Positions 38,020 through 47,752 are shown, counted from the first letter of the stretch. The stretch: DNA of 64,000 nt from an uncultured Eubacteriales bacterium (GCA_900542675.1 UQOT01000002.1:11308-75307), one strand, 5' to 3'. Program-made: numbers and translations. The notes: generated by a model not told the origin, from the sequence alone.

Positions 38020-38514
38020 TTGAGAATTTTAGGAATAGACCCGGGCTTTGCAATAGTGGGCTACGGCGTTATAGATTATAATAAGAATAAGTTTGAAGTC
38101 GTGGAATACGGCGCGATTACAACCGAGGCGGGCGAGGAAATGAACTCGCGCTTTAAGACGATACACGACGACTTAAATACAATAATAAATCGCACAAATC
38201 CCGACTTTATGGCGATTGAGCAGCTGTATTTTAACAGCAACCAAAAGACTGCGATAAATGTTGCGCAGGCGCGCGGAGTGCTTCTGCTCTCGGCTCTCAA
38301 CCACGATATAAGAGTTGCGGAATATACGCCGCTTCAGGTTAAGCAGGCAGTGGTTGGCTACGGCCGTGCCGACAAGAAGCAGGTTCAGCTCCTTGTTAAG
38401 TCAATGCTCGGTCTTGATGCGGTTCCCAAGCCGGACGACGCCGCAGACGCCCTCGCCATAGCCGTCTGCCACGCCCACTCATACAACCCCCGCACGCAGA
38501 TATTAGGCTTGTAA
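38020..38514 (+). CDS. ruvC: Holliday junction resolvase RuvC
   Basis: A 164-residue RNase H-fold endonuclease that cuts Holliday junctions. Catalytic acids are Asp in GIDPGFA, Glu in MAIEQLYF and the Asp pair in PDDAADALAIA. Start is TTG at 38020, nine bases after AAGGAG. RuvA and RuvB, usually next to it in Clostridia, are absent from this window. Confidence 0.96.
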   Translation: MRILGIDPGFAIVGYGVIDYNKNKFEVVEYGAITTEAGEEMNSRFKTIHDDLNTIINRTNPDFMAIEQLYFNSNQKTAINVAQARGVLLLSALNHDIRVAEYTPLQVKQAVVGYGRADKKQVQLLVKSMLGLDAVPKPDDAADALAIAVCHAHSYNPRTQILGL

Positions 38515-38564
38515 GCTTTCGAAAGCCTTGCAAAATTTTGACAGGCGCCCCAACGGGACTCCTC

Positions 38565-38645
38565 GCGAAAAATTAACATTCGCGGCAAAAACGATACGCA
38601 GCGTATATTCGCGTATTCTCTATTCCCTAATCGCTAATCTCTACG
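38565..38645 (-). repeat. Dispersed repeat, copy B
   Basis: Read on the minus strand: GATTAGGGAATA, then TACGCG, TACGCTGCGTATC and GCCGCGAATGTTAA. The same order of words occurs at 50891-50958 and 54913-54985. Confidence 0.6.
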
Positions 38646-38674
38646 TTGACAATGCGCAAAATATGTTATATAAT
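38646..38674 (+). promoter_or_regulatory. Promoter of ilvD
   Basis: TTGACA (38646-38651), 17-base spacer, TATAAT (38669-38674), about 38 bases before the start codon. Confidence 0.82.
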
Positions 38675-38711
38675 TTACTCAAAACTTTTTAATATACAGA
38701 GGTGTTTTAAA

Positions 38712-40373
38712 ATGAGAAGTGACAGAATAAAAAAGGGTATTGACGCGGCGCCGCAGCGGTCGCTGCTTTATGCGCTGGGTCTTACCGATAAAGAAATAGG
38801 AAAGCCGCTTATCGGTATTGTAAGTTCAAAGAACGATATCGTGCCCGGTCATATGAATATCGATAAGGTTGTAGAAGCCGTAAAGCAAGGCGTTGCTCTG
38901 GCGGGCGGCGTACCGATTGTATTTCCTGCAATTGCGGTCTGCGATGGTATTGCAATGGGGCACGAGGGTATGAAGTACTCGCTGGTAACGCGTGAGCTTA
39001 TCGCGGATTCGACCGAAGCAATGGCAACGGCGCATCCGTTCGACGGTCTTGTTATGGTTCCGAACTGCGACAAAAATGTTCCCGGCCTTTTAATGGCGGC
39101 GGCGAGACTTAATATTCCGTCAATTTTTGTCAGCGGCGGTCCGATGCTTGCAGGACAGGAATGGACGGGCGGCCCGGCAAGCTATTCAACGATGATTGAG
39201 GCGGTAAGCCGCGCAAAAGGCGGCGAAATTTCCGAAGAAGAGCTTAGAATTTGTGAAGAAAACTGCTGTCCGACCTGCGGCTCGTGTTCGGGTATGTTCA
39301 CGGCTAACAGTATGAACTGTCTGACAGAAGCGCTCGGTATGGGACTTAAAGGCAACGGCTCTGTCCCCGCGGTTTACTCGGAGAGACTCCGTCTCGGCAA
39401 AGAAGCGGGTATGCAAATTATGGAGCTTATCGAAAAAGATATAAAACCGCGCGACATTATGACAAAAGCGGCGTTTATAAACGCGCTTACGATTGATATG
39501 GCGCTCGGCTGCAGCACAAACAGCGCGCTGCACCTGCCCGCAATTGCACACGAATGCGGAATTGAACTTCCGTTTGACACAATTAATGTGGTTTCGGAAA
39601 AAACTCCGAACCTGTGCCACCTTGCTCCGGCAGGCGATCACTTTATGCTCGACCTTAATAATGCAGGCGGCGTATATGCCGTTATGCACGAGCTTGACAA
39701 ACTAAATCTTATAGACACAAGCCTTATAACGGTTACGGGCAAAACGGTTGCCGAAAACATAAAGGACTGCGAGATTACCAATCCCGAGGTAATCAGAACC
39801 AAGGACAACCCGTATATGAAGACGGGCGGTCTCGCCGTGCTTAAGGGCAACTTAGCGCCCGACGGCTGCGTTGTAAAGCGTTCGGCTGTCGCTGAGGAAA
39901 TGATGGTACATACCGGCAAGGCGCGTGTATTTGAATGCGAAGAGGACGCAGTTGAAGCAATCTACGGCGGCAAGATTAACGAGGGCGATGTAATCGTTAT
40001 CCGCTATGAGGGTCCCAAGGGCGGTCCGGGTATGAGAGAGATGCTATATCCGACCGCGGCAATCGTAGGCAGCGGCCTCGGCAGCAGCGTTGCGCTTATC
40101 ACCGACGGACGTTTCAGCGGCGCAACACGCGGTGCGGCAATCGGGCACGTTTCGCCCGAAGCAGCAGACGGCGGGCCAATAGCTCTGGTTCACGAAGGCG
40201 ATATCATAAGCATCGACATACCGAACTACTCAATAAAGATAGAGGTTTCGGACGAAGAGCTTGAAGAGAGACGTAAAAGCTGGACTCCGAAGGAGCCTAA
40301 CATCAAGACCGGCTACCTCGCAAGATACGCAAAGCAGGTAAGCTCCGGCGCAGAAGGCGCAATACTCAAATAA
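38712..40373 (+). CDS. ilvD: Dihydroxy-acid dehydratase
   Basis: A 553-residue iron-sulfur enzyme of valine and isoleucine synthesis (2,3-dihydroxy-3-methylvalerate to the keto acid). Cluster ligands are seen in NCDKNVPG and [25 protein letters not shown]-type motif reads [11 protein letters not shown]. The ATG at 38712 follows GAGGTG and gives the standard length; an upstream in-frame ATG overlaps the promoter. It stands apart from other ilv/leu genes. A terminator follows. Confidence 0.97.
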   Translation: MRSDRIKKGIDAAPQRSLLYALGLTDKEIGKPLIGIVSSKNDIVPGHMNIDKVVEAVKQGVALAGGVPIVFPAIAVCDGIAMGHEGMKYSLVTRELIADSTEAMATAHPFDGLVMVPNCDKNVPGLLMAAARLNIPSIFVSGGPMLAGQEWTGGPASYSTMIEAVSRAKGGEISEEELRICEENCCPTCGSCSGMFTANSMNCLTEALGMGLKGNGSVPAVYSERLRLGKEAGMQIMELIEKDIKPRDIMTKAAFINALTIDMALGCSTNSALHLPAIAHECGIELPFDTINVVSEKTPNLCHLAPAGDHFMLDLNNAGGVYAVMHELDKLNLIDTSLITVTGKTVAENIKDCEITNPEVIRTKDNPYMKTGGLAVLKGNLAPDGCVVKRSAVAEEMMVHTGKARVFECEEDAVEAIYGGKINEGDVIVIRYEGPKGGPGMREMLYPTAAIVGSGLGSSVALITDGRFSGATRGAAIGHVSPEAADGGPIALVHEGDIISIDIPNYSIKIEVSDEELEERRKSWTPKEPNIKTGYLARYAKQVSSGAEGAILK

Positions 40374-40380
40374 AACATAA

Positions 40381-40411
40381 AAAGCCCGCAGTCATTATGG
40401 CTGCGGGCTTT
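40381..40411. terminator. Bidirectional terminator between ilvD and the XRE gene
   Basis: AAGCCCGCAG / CTGCGGGCTT stem with T on both sides; it serves the two convergent genes. Confidence 0.85.
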
Positions 40412-40705
40412 TTATGTCACTATACTGTCTAAAAATTTTGACAATAGCTTTTGCTGCTGTTGATTTAACTTTTTGACAGATGAAAGCAGCGCCGAATTAA
40501 TTTCATTTTTCTGCGTATCAAAAAAAGCTACAAGAGATATGTTTAAAGCATCACAAATATACGTTAACGTTTCTACTGTCGGACACTTTTTCCCGAGTTC
40601 AATATCTCTTAAATGACTCTGAGAAATCCCTGCAAGATTTGCAAGCTTGTTTACGGTTATACCTTCTTGCTCTCTTAGTTCGGTAATTCGTTTCCCCACT
40701 TCCAT
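40412..40705 (-). CDS. XRE-family transcriptional regulator
   Basis: A 97-residue protein with a Cro/CI helix-turn-helix (KRITELREQEGITVNKLANLAGISQSHLRDIELGKKCP) and a short Gln/Leu-rich tail for dimerisation. AAAGGAG precedes the ATG at 40705. It is transcribed away from the SLH surface protein gene. A pair of inverted TATAACTATAG-like sites flanks that gene's promoter and is a plausible target. Confidence 0.88.
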   Translation of the reverse strand: MEVGKRITELREQEGITVNKLANLAGISQSHLRDIELGKKCPTVETLTYICDALNISLVAFFDTQKNEINSALLSSVKKLNQQQQKLLSKFLDSIVT

Positions 40706-40758
40706 AATTCTGCTCCTTTCCGCTATATACTTATTGTAACAGCAACAGAGCAAAATAA

Positions 40759-40820
40759 TTATAACTATAGAGTTGACAAATTATGTTTTTAATGGTAATA
40801 TTTAATTGTTATAGTTATAG
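40759..40820 (+). promoter_or_regulatory. Promoter of the SLH gene flanked by an inverted repeat
   Basis: TTGACA (40773-40778), 17 bases, TAATAT (40796-40801). ATAACTATA (40761-40769) and TATAGTTAT (40810-40818) are exact inverted repeats on either side, about 49 bp centre to centre. They are candidate XRE operators, but this is inferred from position alone. Confidence 0.65.
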
Positions 40821-40889
40821 AAAAAATAAATTAAACACCCGCTTTATTCCTAAATTTTAAGCGGAATATATTAAATCGGAGGAATGATT

Positions 40890-41963
40890 ATGGTAAAACA
40901 ATTGAAGAAGGTTTTGTGTTTGGTGCTTATTATTTCTGTATACGCAGCATCTTTGGGCGGTATAGGAATATTAAGCGCCTATGCCTACAGTGACACCTCA
41001 GGGCATTGGGCGCAGTCTGTAATCAATAAATGGACTGCCTCGGGAATAATCTCGGGAGACGGCGACGGTACGTTCAGACCCGATGATTATATCACAAGAG
41101 CTGAGTTTGTAAAGGTTATAACCTCAGCAAAAAAATACTCTGACGTGGGAAGCGTCAACTATTTCGATGTCAGTCAAGACGACTGGTTTTATTTGAGTCT
41201 CGCAAAAGCTGCTTTTGCAGGTATAATATCAGGATATGAAGACGGCACATTCAGACCGAACGATAACATAACGCGTGAAGAAGCTGCTGTTATAATCGGG
41301 CGCGCTTATGAGATAAGCGCGGCTTCCGCAGCTCGGTTCAGCGACAGCGCAAGCATAAGCGACTGGGCGGCACAGTATGTCGGAGCAATGTATGCAAATC
41401 AAATTATAAACGGCTACAGCGACGGTACGTTTAAACCGCAGATGCCCATAACAAGAGCGGAAACCGTACAGATTATAGACCAAACCGAACAATATTCAAA
41501 CAGCCGCACAAGCAGCCTGACTATATTAGACCCCAACATATCACCGTCCAACTCAAGCGGCGGTAAGGTACAAGGCGGAGGCATCCATTTCGGCGGCGGC
41601 ACAGGCGGCAGTGGCGACAAGCCCTCAGGGACGAGCAACACATACACAGTTACATTTGATCTTAACTATGAAGGTGCAACCGGCGCACCCGCCGCCCAAA
41701 AAGTCAAAAAAGGCGAAAAAGCTACAATGCCCGATGACCCCTCAAGAGAAGGGTATATGTTTATGGGATGGTGCACAGATGATGAGTGTGCGACATCATT
41801 TGAATTCTCAACGACTATTTCTAGCAACATAGTATTATACGCAAAATGGACTATGCTTCAAACATTAAATATTGGATATATTCAGGCCGATGAAACAGAT
41901 ATTGAAACAGGTACATCTCAATCAGTAAAATTTAAAGTAAAAGTAAATACTTCCTTGTCATAA
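40890..41963 (+). CDS. SLH-domain surface protein, N-terminal part (ends at in-frame TAA)
   Basis: The 357-residue product has a signal peptide (KKVLCLVLIISVYAASL, cleavage after AYA near residue 32), three S-layer homology domains (about 33-80, 85-140, 145-200; each with GDGTFRPDD-, YEDGTFRPND- or YSDGTFKPQM-like motifs), a Gly/Ser linker, and an InlB-type beta-grasp repeat (VTFDLNYEGATGAPA ... GWCTDDECATSFEFST). SLH domains bind pyruvylated wall polymers. GGAGG seven bases upstream fixes the ATG at 40890. The frame stops at TAA (41961-41963) in the middle of a domain and then continues for 1.8 kb, so the gene is probably broken by a nonsense mutation. Confidence 0.85.
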   Translation: MVKQLKKVLCLVLIISVYAASLGGIGILSAYAYSDTSGHWAQSVINKWTASGIISGDGDGTFRPDDYITRAEFVKVITSAKKYSDVGSVNYFDVSQDDWFYLSLAKAAFAGIISGYEDGTFRPNDNITREEAAVIIGRAYEISAASAARFSDSASISDWAAQYVGAMYANQIINGYSDGTFKPQMPITRAETVQIIDQTEQYSNSRTSSLTILDPNISPSNSSGGKVQGGGIHFGGGTGGSGDKPSGTSNTYTVTFDLNYEGATGAPAAQKVKKGEKATMPDDPSREGYMFMGWCTDDECATSFEFSTTISSNIVLYAKWTMLQTLNIGYIQADETDIETGTSQSVKFKVKVNTSLS

Positions 41964-43739
41964 GACGAAATATCAATTATTGATGAATCTGGAGTAAGTA
42001 TAGGATTTGTTAAAGATGATGGTATTGGTGCAGATGATATAGCAAATGACAACATATACACAGGCGAAATTATTCTTTATTCCGAAAGTGCACAAGAAAA
42101 AAGATACTATGCGTATAATAATGATAGTATATCTAACGAATATGAAACAATATATTATTATAACATATTGACCCATGCTGATTATGAACAACAGACATGT
42201 ATTGATAATACTATCCACGATATTGAAGCGTCCTATGATAATAACGACGAAAACTCATCAAAAACATTATATAATAAAATTATTGAGTTCATAAATACTA
42301 AGGTTGAGAGTGGCGACATATCTTCTTATGAGGTTTGTAAAGAAAACATTGCTCTTACTCTCTCATCTGGTATTATATATGTTTATACATTTAATATTGA
42401 CAAGGAATTGAAATCTGGTAATTCAGATAGAACGGCAGAAACATGCTATTATAATGACAATGCAATTATATTGTCAGCAAATTACTCAGCAAATAGCAAC
42501 ACAATTTTAACAATGGATCCATATACTGATGAATTAAGCAATGCTGAATTTGATAATGCTGCTACTACAGTTGCAAATAGTAGATATGATTTTAATTTTA
42601 ATGATAACATGGATAATTCTGAGGTTTCTATAGAATTATTAAAAAATCTGTATAAATATAATGTTATTATTCTTAACGGTCATGGTGGATATAGTGAAAG
42701 TTTACATTCATTTTTTGATGCAGGCATAGATATTTCAGAATCAAACAATATAAAATATTCAGCTGATATTTCTTCAGGTCGAATAATCACAACAAGTAGC
42801 GGAAAGTATGGTGTAACTTCAAAATTCTTTGATAAATACTATGATTCAGATGATTTTGCTGATTGTTTGGTCTACTTAGGGTGTTGTCATGGCATGGATG
42901 ACAATGTGTTATCACAAACTTTCCTAAATAAAGGCGTAGATGCTGTTTTAGGATATAAGAATTCTGTTAATTCGGGATATGACGCTAAAATGGTGAAAAC
43001 TATTTTCGATGAATTAGCATCGGATACTTCTGAACCAGTAACTGTTATTGAAGCTTTAAACACTGCAAAAAAAGAAAACGGTAGCAAAGATGATACATAT
43101 TCTCATTGGTATGACTGGCTTTTGGGCAAATATGAAAAAGAAGAAAATAGAGCTGAATTATGTTTAAATGGAAAATGGGAATTTAATTTGAATATAGATA
43201 ATAGCAAAGATTTAACGAATCTATCATTTGAAAATAATTTAAATCGTTGGAAGTATAGTGGAGATGCCAGAATAATTACAAAATTATCCAATTTAACTTC
43301 TAAAAATGGAAATAATATGTGTATTATAGGCACAGGTTTAGGAGCCGAAGATGATTCACATAGCTATATTGAAAGAACATTTACTACAAATGGAGCAAAA
43401 CAATTAACATTTTGGTGTAATTTTATTTCCGAAGAACCCGATGAATTTGTTGGTAGCGAATATGATGATACATGTATTATCACTACAACCGACGAAGATA
43501 GAACAACTAGTTATGAAGAAAAGAAATATACTGTCAACACTGTCAAATGGGAATATCTAGATGATAACGTCTTTAATGGTGGTGATGAAACAACATATCA
43601 TACTGATTGGGAAAAAGTAACTATAGATTTAAGTAAATTCTCTTCAAATAAGTTTACAATTAAATTCTATATTTATGACATTGGCGATAGTAGTTATGAC
43701 TCTGCTTTATTAATAGATGATTTGCAGTTTATTTATTAA
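41964..43739 (+). pseudogene. Downstream part of the SLH protein: clan CD (caspase/gingipain-like) peptidase module
   Basis: This stretch is in the same frame as the SLH gene and has no internal stop before 43737-43739. It starts with a domain seen in many bacterial exoproteins (DGIGADDIANDNIYTGEI). A caspase-hemoglobinase-fold segment follows, with the catalytic-type His in VIILNGHGGY (codon 42681) and Cys in VYLGCCHGMDD (codons 42882-42887). A C-terminal beta-sandwich (about 43200-43739) resembles a carbohydrate-binding or sorting domain. The only candidate start (TTG 42168) has no ribosome site, so independent translation is unlikely. The DNA is clearly richer in A+T than its neighbours, which suggests acquisition by transfer. 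Confidence 0.7.
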
Positions 43740-43759
43740 TAGAATATATTGAAGAGTAA

Positions 43760-43849
43760 GATGCCTTAACTAACGATGCTGTCCACCTGGATCAACGTCT
43801 TGTTTCAGGCCAAAACGGCGGATTTGGCGGAGGCGGCGGTGGAGCATTT
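43760..43849 (+). pseudogene. Orphan C-terminal tail of a glycine-rich surface protein
   Basis: In another frame than the peptidase module, codons for DALTNDAVHLDQRLVSGQ and then a run of Gly ending GAF-stop can be read. It has no start of its own. Its base composition returns to that of the chromosome. It looks like the end of an older gene whose middle was replaced by the AT-rich module. Confidence 0.4.
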
Positions 43850-43905
43850 TAGTCGACACATTGCCTCTATGAGTTACGCACATAGGTGAACTTAATATAA
43901 TAAAC

Positions 43906-43936
43906 GCAGGACACACCGCTTTGGTGTGTCCTGCGT
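43906..43936. terminator. Hairpin between the SLH locus and the cyclophilin gene
   Basis: A perfect 13-bp stem, CGCAGGACACACC / GGTGTGTCCTGCG, with loop GCTTT. T-tracts are poor on both sides, but the position between convergent genes fits termination. Confidence 0.65.
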
Positions 43937-43960
43937 GTGTCAAAGAAGTCTTAATTATTT

Positions 43961-44614
43961 TTACTCTACAATCTCTGCGCTTTCTATTACTATCGGGGTT
44001 TCGGGCATACCGGAGTTGTCGCGCGAAACACTTAAAAAGCTGTCTATTACCTCCATACCTTCGGTTACTTCGCCAAATACCGCGTATTTTCCGTCAAGCT
44101 GAGGCAGTGCCTGATAGCAGATATAGAACTGGCTGCTTGCGGAGTCAGGGTCTGTTGAACGTGCCATCGCTACGCTTCCGCGGTTGTGCTTTAATGTATT
44201 CTGCGCAAAGCCGTTTTCGGCAAACTCGCCTTTAATCTTGTTTTCGCTTCCGCCCATTCCTGTGCCCTGCGGGTCTCCGCCCTGCGCCACAAAGTTATCT
44301 AAAATTCTGTGGAAGGTGAGCCCGTCATAAAAGCCCGATTTAACAAGCTGCAAAAAGTTTTCTGCCGTTTCGGGCGCATACTCCGGCTCACACTTTACCG
44401 TGAACGTCTGCCCATCGCTCATAGTGAACAAAACGGTACGCGAGGTGTTTTTAGAAAGCTCGCCCGTAACCGGTACCGTCGTGCTCGCAGGCTTAGCCGT
44501 TTGTTTGGGTGTAAGCGTCGGCTCAGCCGATTTGTCGTTTCCGCCGCACGACGTCATCATTGCAAGCATAAACACCGCCAGCGATACACACAAAATTTTA
44601 GTAATTTTCTTCAT
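43961..44614 (-). CDS. Peptidyl-prolyl cis-trans isomerase, cyclophilin type, lipoprotein
   Basis: A 217-residue protein with a lipoprotein signal (lipobox MTSC, Cys23), a Thr/Pro/Lys linker, and a cyclophilin domain. FHRILDNFVAQGGDPQGTG and SSQFYICYQALPQLDGKYAVFGEV contain the active-site Arg, Phe and Gln. It should assist folding of exported proteins at the outer face of the membrane. A TTGACT-17-TAATAT promoter lies at 44648-44676 on the minus strand. Confidence 0.94.
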   Translation of the reverse strand: MKKITKILCVSLAVFMLAMMTSCGGNDKSAEPTLTPKQTAKPASTTVPVTGELSKNTSRTVLFTMSDGQTFTVKCEPEYAPETAENFLQLVKSGFYDGLTFHRILDNFVAQGGDPQGTGMGGSENKIKGEFAENGFAQNTLKHNRGSVAMARSTDPDSASSQFYICYQALPQLDGKYAVFGEVTEGMEVIDSFLSVSRDNSGMPETPIVIESAEIVE

Positions 44615-44714
44615 AGGTAATCCGTCTCCTTTTTACTTATTTTAACTATATTAGTATATTTTTTATGCAAAGTCAAGTTTTTTAAAATTTTTGTAACAAA
44701 TTTGTTTCAAATAC

Positions 44715-44845
44715 TTGACGAAACTGTTATTTTAGTGTATCATTAGTAAGAGTTAATATAATATTTAACTTTTAAAACTTTTTGAAACCTTAAATATTAA
44801 AATTTTAGAGGGCGGACGCTGTTTTTGCGTCCGCCCTCACTTTTT
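44715..44845 (+). ncRNA. Possible small RNA convergent with the virion cluster
   Basis: A plus-strand promoter (TTGACG 44715-44720, 17 bases, TATCAT 44738-44743) is followed by about 60 AT-rich bases and a 12-bp terminator stem (GAGGGCGGACGC 44808-44819 with GCGTCCGCCCTC 44827-44838). Its T-tract is better on the plus strand (ACTTTTTTAG) than on the minus. The same hairpin also ends the virion cluster. No ORF was found. Confidence 0.3.
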
Positions 44846-44849
44846 TAGC

Positions 44850-46073
44850 TTATCTGCCGAGCAGCAGATTATTCAGCTGTGCCCGAACAATGCTGTCATA
44901 ATATCTCAGGTAAATTTCCTTTTGAATATTATCAAGCTGCGTGCCCTGTATATTCTGAATATTCTGTTCTGACTTTTGCGTATTTAACAAATCTGTCCAG
45001 CGGTAATCCTGAGCATTCTGCTCATTGGTCCAATAGCTGTCCAAATCGTTTCTGCTGTACTGCTGTGCGTTAAATAAGCTATCCCAATACTTTTGATATG
45101 AGTTTTCATCCCTCTTTGTATTGCTGGATGCGCTGTTGTTTGCGTTGCTCAGCATTTTGTTATTTGCACTGTATGCCGCGCCGTATGCCTTGTCAAACGT
45201 GTCTGCCATACTGTTTATCAAATCTATATCCGTGCTGTACTTATCAGCATATCTCTCATATGCCGCCTGAGCAAGCTCCGGTATTTGGTTCGTGAGCTGA
45301 GACATATAATACTGATTGGTCTGCGCTGCCGCCGTCAAAGCGGCTGAGTTCGCATATCCGCCTGTAAGCGCGGCGTAATTTGCCATTGTATTTTCGCTCG
45401 CCCTCGCACCCTGAGTTAAGTACTGATTTTTATATGCCCGGTACACAGGGTCATCCTCCGGGTCGTACTTAAAGTCGTCTCTGTTTGCAACTGAGCGCGC
45501 AAGATTGTTAATCGGTGTTAAATACTTGCGGCTGTAGTAATCAAATATCTCGCCGGGCTTTTGAACACCAAGCGAATTTATATACGACATTGCCGCATTT
45601 TTTACATCACTTTCAAATGCCCACGACTTGCCCTCATCGTCCGTATAGAGAATATTAAGCGGCTGCCCGCCGACAGACACGGTTCCGTTGCCGTAGCTTA
45701 TCGCATCAGCGGAAAGGCCGTAATCTCCAGCGTATTTCGCATATGCGTCGGTAACCCTGACTACCGGATTACTGCTGCCCGAATAAAAGCTCACAAGGCT
45801 TTTTTGTATATCACCCGGCGAAGCATAGGATACGCCTGCGCCCTCGTCTATATACGACGGACGCATAAAGGCTTTGCCGCCGAGAGTAACGGTCTTGCTG
45901 CCCTCGTCAAACCCTATAAGACTGTTGTCTATGCCCATATTGTTAAGCGTTGCGCGCACGCCTACGCTTCCGTTGCCGAGCATAGGAACATTCACCTTCT
46001 CCTTGTTTCCCGCAGACGTTCTTGCGGCGCTCAACGCAGCCGAATTTATATAGTTATCTGATGTTTTTGACAT
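44850..46073 (-). CDS. Phage internal-virion-like structural protein
   Basis: A 407-residue protein. Residues about 90-170 carry a region rich in Gly, Asp and Tyr, and about 230-330 a segment YAALTGGYANSAALTAAAQT followed by IPELAQAAYERYADKYSTD, typical of virion proteins encoded after the tail nozzle genes of Firmicute podovirus-like phages. The C-terminus is Gln/Asn-rich and coiled-coil-like. The start at 46073 lies eight bases after GGAGG and overlaps the preceding gene by 20 bases. Precise role unknown. Confidence 0.6.
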   Translation of the reverse strand: MSKTSDNYINSAALSAARTSAGNKEKVNVPMLGNGSVGVRATLNNMGIDNSLIGFDEGSKTVTLGGKAFMRPSYIDEGAGVSYASPGDIQKSLVSFYSGSSNPVVRVTDAYAKYAGDYGLSADAISYGNGTVSVGGQPLNILYTDDEGKSWAFESDVKNAAMSYINSLGVQKPGEIFDYYSRKYLTPINNLARSVANRDDFKYDPEDDPVYRAYKNQYLTQGARASENTMANYAALTGGYANSAALTAAAQTNQYYMSQLTNQIPELAQAAYERYADKYSTDIDLINSMADTFDKAYGAAYSANNKMLSNANNSASSNTKRDENSYQKYWDSLFNAQQYSRNDLDSYWTNEQNAQDYRWTDLLNTQKSEQNIQNIQGTQLDNIQKEIYLRYYDSIVRAQLNNLLLGR

Positions 46074-47739
46074 TCGTCCTGCCTCCTTTGTATGTAACAA
46101 TTTCTATATCATGTACCACCGCATATCCGCTGCCCTCGAGCATAATTCTGAAGCTGTCGCACTTTTTAAATCTGACGGGTATCCTGTAGACTATAAATCC
46201 ACTGCCGCATATTTGACCTGCGGGAGAAAATTCATCCTCGTCCACTGAGGTATATACGTTCACGTTTGTATTTACCGGCGCATCCATTCTGATATAGACT
46301 GAGTTTACGCCCTTGAAGTCAATATCGTCAAGAGTGAATTTTTTGGATACCACACACCAGTCCACGTCCTCATCTCCGCCGCCGAATTTATACATTTCGG
46401 AATTCGTCGCCCCGTAGAGATACTCATTATGCTTTAAGAAAGAAACAAATTTTGTATTGTCCTCCTTATGCCATACCGAGCAGCTAGGGTCATACACGAG
46501 TACATCAGTCTCTCCGCCCGGTCTTTCGGTGCAAGCATAATACCGTCTTCCGTCCGTGCCCGAACAGCATTTTTTATACACGGTCTTTATACAGCCGCTT
46601 ATCTTCTCGGGCTCCCCGCCCGTGTACTCATAAAACCCATCGTCTGCCATATAGTATAGCACACCGCCGACCTCAGCAATGCTTCGCCCGTCCGCCGCAC
46701 CTCCAAAGGTCTGCTTCGGTATGGAAAAATTAAGCGGCGAGTCACCGTAGATATGGTGTATGTAGTTCCTCTTAAACGCAACAACCGCAGTTCTGTAGCT
46801 TGTTATGCCGGTAAAGCTGCCATCGGTGCCGATTTCACTGAACCAGCTGTCGTCCTGAAGCCCCTGAAACGAATTAAAGTTAAAGCAATCGCCGAGCTTT
46901 GACGCGTACACATACTCGCCGCTTTCGGACGTACCCCATAATCTGTTGTTGTGCACGCACACATAATTCATATCGGGTATGCTCACCTCAATTTTAACGT
47001 TTGCGCTGTCAGTCATATTCTTAAACAAGGCGTACTTTCCGCTTTTTGTGTACATAAGCAATGAGAGTTTTGAAGCGGTCGCCTCGTTGACCACAGCGCT
47101 CACAATACTGTCCGCAGCCGCGTAGCTTTTTCGGCTTTCTGTCACAACGGTATTGTTCTGCGCGTTGCTGCAGCCGCTGATTACCACACTGTCGCCGACC
47201 GAGAACACGTCGTTAAAGCCCGCTCCGCTTTTTTGAATATAGGCGGAATACACGCCTGTTATACTGTTATATGACGAGTAAAACAACGCGCCGCTCACCG
47301 TAACCGACTTTGCCATATCATAAAGCTCGTGCTTTATCTCTCCGCTGTCTGGGTCGGGCAGATACCTATAATATACCTTATCGGGAAATATGCAGATGTT
47401 TCCGCCGAAGTCCGCGATAGACTTTTCGGTATCGGACAGCTTTTTATTCCCGATTTTTTCACCGTTATAATAAAAATATCCGCCTGCAACGCCTGTGAAC
47501 TCGGTCAGTTCAAACGGCGTATATTCCGGACTGCACATCGCGGTTATACCGCTCCTTCGGCAAACAAGCTGCCTCGGCTGCCGAGGTGACATTGCGGGGA
47601 TTGAGTCTGAGGACATATTTTTCATCTCCGACATCTGTCTTTCGTCTATCTTATCCCTTTCATCGTATCCAAAGAAATTCAAAACATCCACCTTTTTGTT
47701 TTTATCTGTGCCGCGGGAAGCGGCCGGCGGAAGATACAT
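46054..47739 (-). CDS. Phage nozzle/tail-tubular-B-like protein
   Basis: A 561-residue protein of short beta-strand repeats (YFYYNGEKIG, GVLYYMADDGFYEYTGGEPEKI, YLYGATNSEMYKFGGGDED), like the propeller part of podovirus nozzle proteins. Position and size after an adaptor gene fit the order adaptor then nozzle. GGAGGT precedes the ATG. The assignment is by architecture and order, not by a diagnostic motif. Confidence 0.6.
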   Translation of the reverse strand: MYLPPAASRGTDKNKKVDVLNFFGYDERDKIDERQMSEMKNMSSDSIPAMSPRQPRQLVCRRSGITAMCSPEYTPFELTEFTGVAGGYFYYNGEKIGNKKLSDTEKSIADFGGNICIFPDKVYYRYLPDPDSGEIKHELYDMAKSVTVSGALFYSSYNSITGVYSAYIQKSGAGFNDVFSVGDSVVISGCSNAQNNTVVTESRKSYAAADSIVSAVVNEATASKLSLLMYTKSGKYALFKNMTDSANVKIEVSIPDMNYVCVHNNRLWGTSESGEYVYASKLGDCFNFNSFQGLQDDSWFSEIGTDGSFTGITSYRTAVVAFKRNYIHHIYGDSPLNFSIPKQTFGGAADGRSIAEVGGVLYYMADDGFYEYTGGEPEKISGCIKTVYKKCCSGTDGRRYYACTERPGGETDVLVYDPSCSVWHKEDNTKFVSFLKHNEYLYGATNSEMYKFGGGDEDVDWCVVSKKFTLDDIDFKGVNSVYIRMDAPVNTNVNVYTSVDEDEFSPAGQICGSGFIVYRIPVRFKKCDSFRIMLEGSGYAVVHDIEIVTYKGGRTNVKNIR

Positions 47740-47752
47740 ATAAAAACACCTC

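Noticed and set aside
42168..43739. Independent peptidase gene starting at TTG 42168
   Set aside because: No ribosome binding site or promoter nearby, and the same frame continues upstream to the TAA at 41961, so it is better read as the rest of the SLH gene.
43740..43900. Group II intron or IS remnant between the peptidase module and the cyclophilin gene
   Set aside because: No reverse transcriptase, transposase or terminal inverted repeats; only a short glycine-rich coding tail and a terminator hairpin are visible.
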